A DNA stretch of 36,746 nt, taken from a virus. The notes under the pieces were generated by a model that saw nothing but the letters and a program-made list of their open reading frames with translations, was not told the DNA's origin and made no database searches. Where the stretch lies: the IMG/VR virus record IMGVR_UViG_3300031576_000190, positions 1 through 36,746 of that record. One strand, 5' to 3'. Of this stretch, positions 36,419-36,746 are shown in pieces (position 1 is the first letter of the stretch; each line of letters begins with the position of its first letter). A program made the translations under genes and the position numbers.

Positions 36419-36746
36419 TTATTTTTGTTTTTTAATCGCGTCTTTATTCGCCTTGCTCCAAGAGATCATGAGCTTGATATATCCTCCATATTCTTTGATT
36501 TGAGCCGAACTATATGCTCGTTCTTTCCCAATACCTTTGAATTGGGAAGTCCATTCTTTAAAGGTTTTGCAGATGCAGCCTATTTGAATTTTGCCAACAT
36601 CACAAATATTAATGAAGTGCATAGAGCCTTGAATTTGTAAAAGAGTTTTGTTGATTTCACCGCCCCAGATTACACCGCCCCTGATTTCACCGCCCCAGAT
36701 TACACCGCCCCTGATTACACCGCCCCTGATTACACCGCCCCAGATT
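36419..36746 (-). CDS. Pentapeptide-repeat beta-helix protein, C-terminal part
   Basis: This is the second piece of the gene that begins at 451. Bases 36601-36746 duplicate the first 146 bases of the window, and the frame stays in phase across the join (total length divisible by three). After the GG[V/E]I[W/R] repeats the protein continues with a C-terminal domain of about 75 residues (QGSMHFINICDVGKIQIG, then a region with TFKEW and KEYGGYIKL) ending in a lysine-rich tail and a stop at 36419. This C-terminal block resembles a conserved tail seen in other phage repeat proteins of this type, which I recognise only from memory. An internal ATG at 36622 would give a 67-residue product, but the upstream frame is fully open, so this is more likely the end of the longer protein. 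Confidence 0.8.
   Translation of the reverse strand, partial: IWGGVIRGGVIRGGVIWGGEIRGGVIWGGEINKTLLQIQGSMHFINICDVGKIQIGCICKTFKEWTSQFKGIGKERAYSSAQIKEYGGYIKLMISWSKANKDAIKKQK
36601..36746. repeat. Terminal duplication of bases 1-146 (circular closure)
   Basis: Bases 36601-36726 are identical to 1-126. The remaining 20 bases match except at the positions equal to 127 (A at left, T at right) and 142 (T at left, A at right). This is the overlap expected when a circular or circularly permuted molecule is assembled as a linear contig. The differences fall in the 15-bp repeat array and can be read either as two substitutions or as one extra repeat unit inserted after unit five. Confidence 0.95.

Noticed and set aside
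1-36746. Temperate lifestyle genes (integrase, CI-type repressor) and tRNA genes
   Set aside because: No tyrosine or serine recombinase, no recognisable repressor and no cloverleaf sequence was seen.

Overview
The window is a complete, almost certainly circularly closed phage genome of about 36.6 kb. Bases 36601-36746 repeat bases 1-146 apart from two positions (127 and 142), so the true unit is about 36,600 bp and the sequence was cut inside a gene. Every gene I can support lies on the minus strand; long plus-strand frames are shadows. The host is probably a Bacteroidetes bacterium. Eight TAnnTTTG boxes (the -7 element of the Bacteroidetes primary sigma factor) sit just before minus-strand starts, Shine-Dalgarno sequences are rare, and the YopX, DUF3268, ParB-like and capsid proteins are of the type common in phages of that phylum. 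A tape measure protein, HK97-type portal, protease and capsid, and no sheath gene point to a siphovirus. No integrase, repressor, tRNA or CRISPR array was found.

Layout in the direction of transcription (high to low coordinates). 36345-33178: early genes (zinc-finger protein, small proteins, ssDNA-binding protein, SMC/RecF-like ATPase). 33160-31260: an AT-richer stretch of tiny genes including YopX, with CGTTA words in every spacer. 31105-27640: replication and recombination (DUF3268 zinc protein, a DUF4373-like initiator whose gene contains six 11-bp iterons, DnaB helicase, RuvC-like resolvase). 27581-23778: a chain of overlapping genes with three ParB-fold proteins and no ParA. 23619-17624: packaging and head (TerS, TerL, zinc ribbon, portal, protease, major capsid). 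17535-13241: connectors and tail start. 13269-3090: tape measure, large tail proteins, receptor-binding protein with an Mtd-like N-terminus. 3079-1050: lysis cassette (M15 endolysin, holin, small membrane proteins, lipoprotein).

784 to 1 and on across the join to 36419: two genes with duplicated leader sequences. One encodes a beta-helix-like protein made of GG[V/E]I[W/R] pentapeptides. This gene is split by the window ends and is easy to miss; its two copies at the two ends differ inside the repeat array, which suggests repeat variation in the population.

Major capsid and probable major tail genes each have their own promoter and a strong intrinsic terminator, and each terminator is followed at once by a new promoter. 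This arrangement would let the two most abundant proteins be made in excess from short transcripts while downstream genes are restarted separately.
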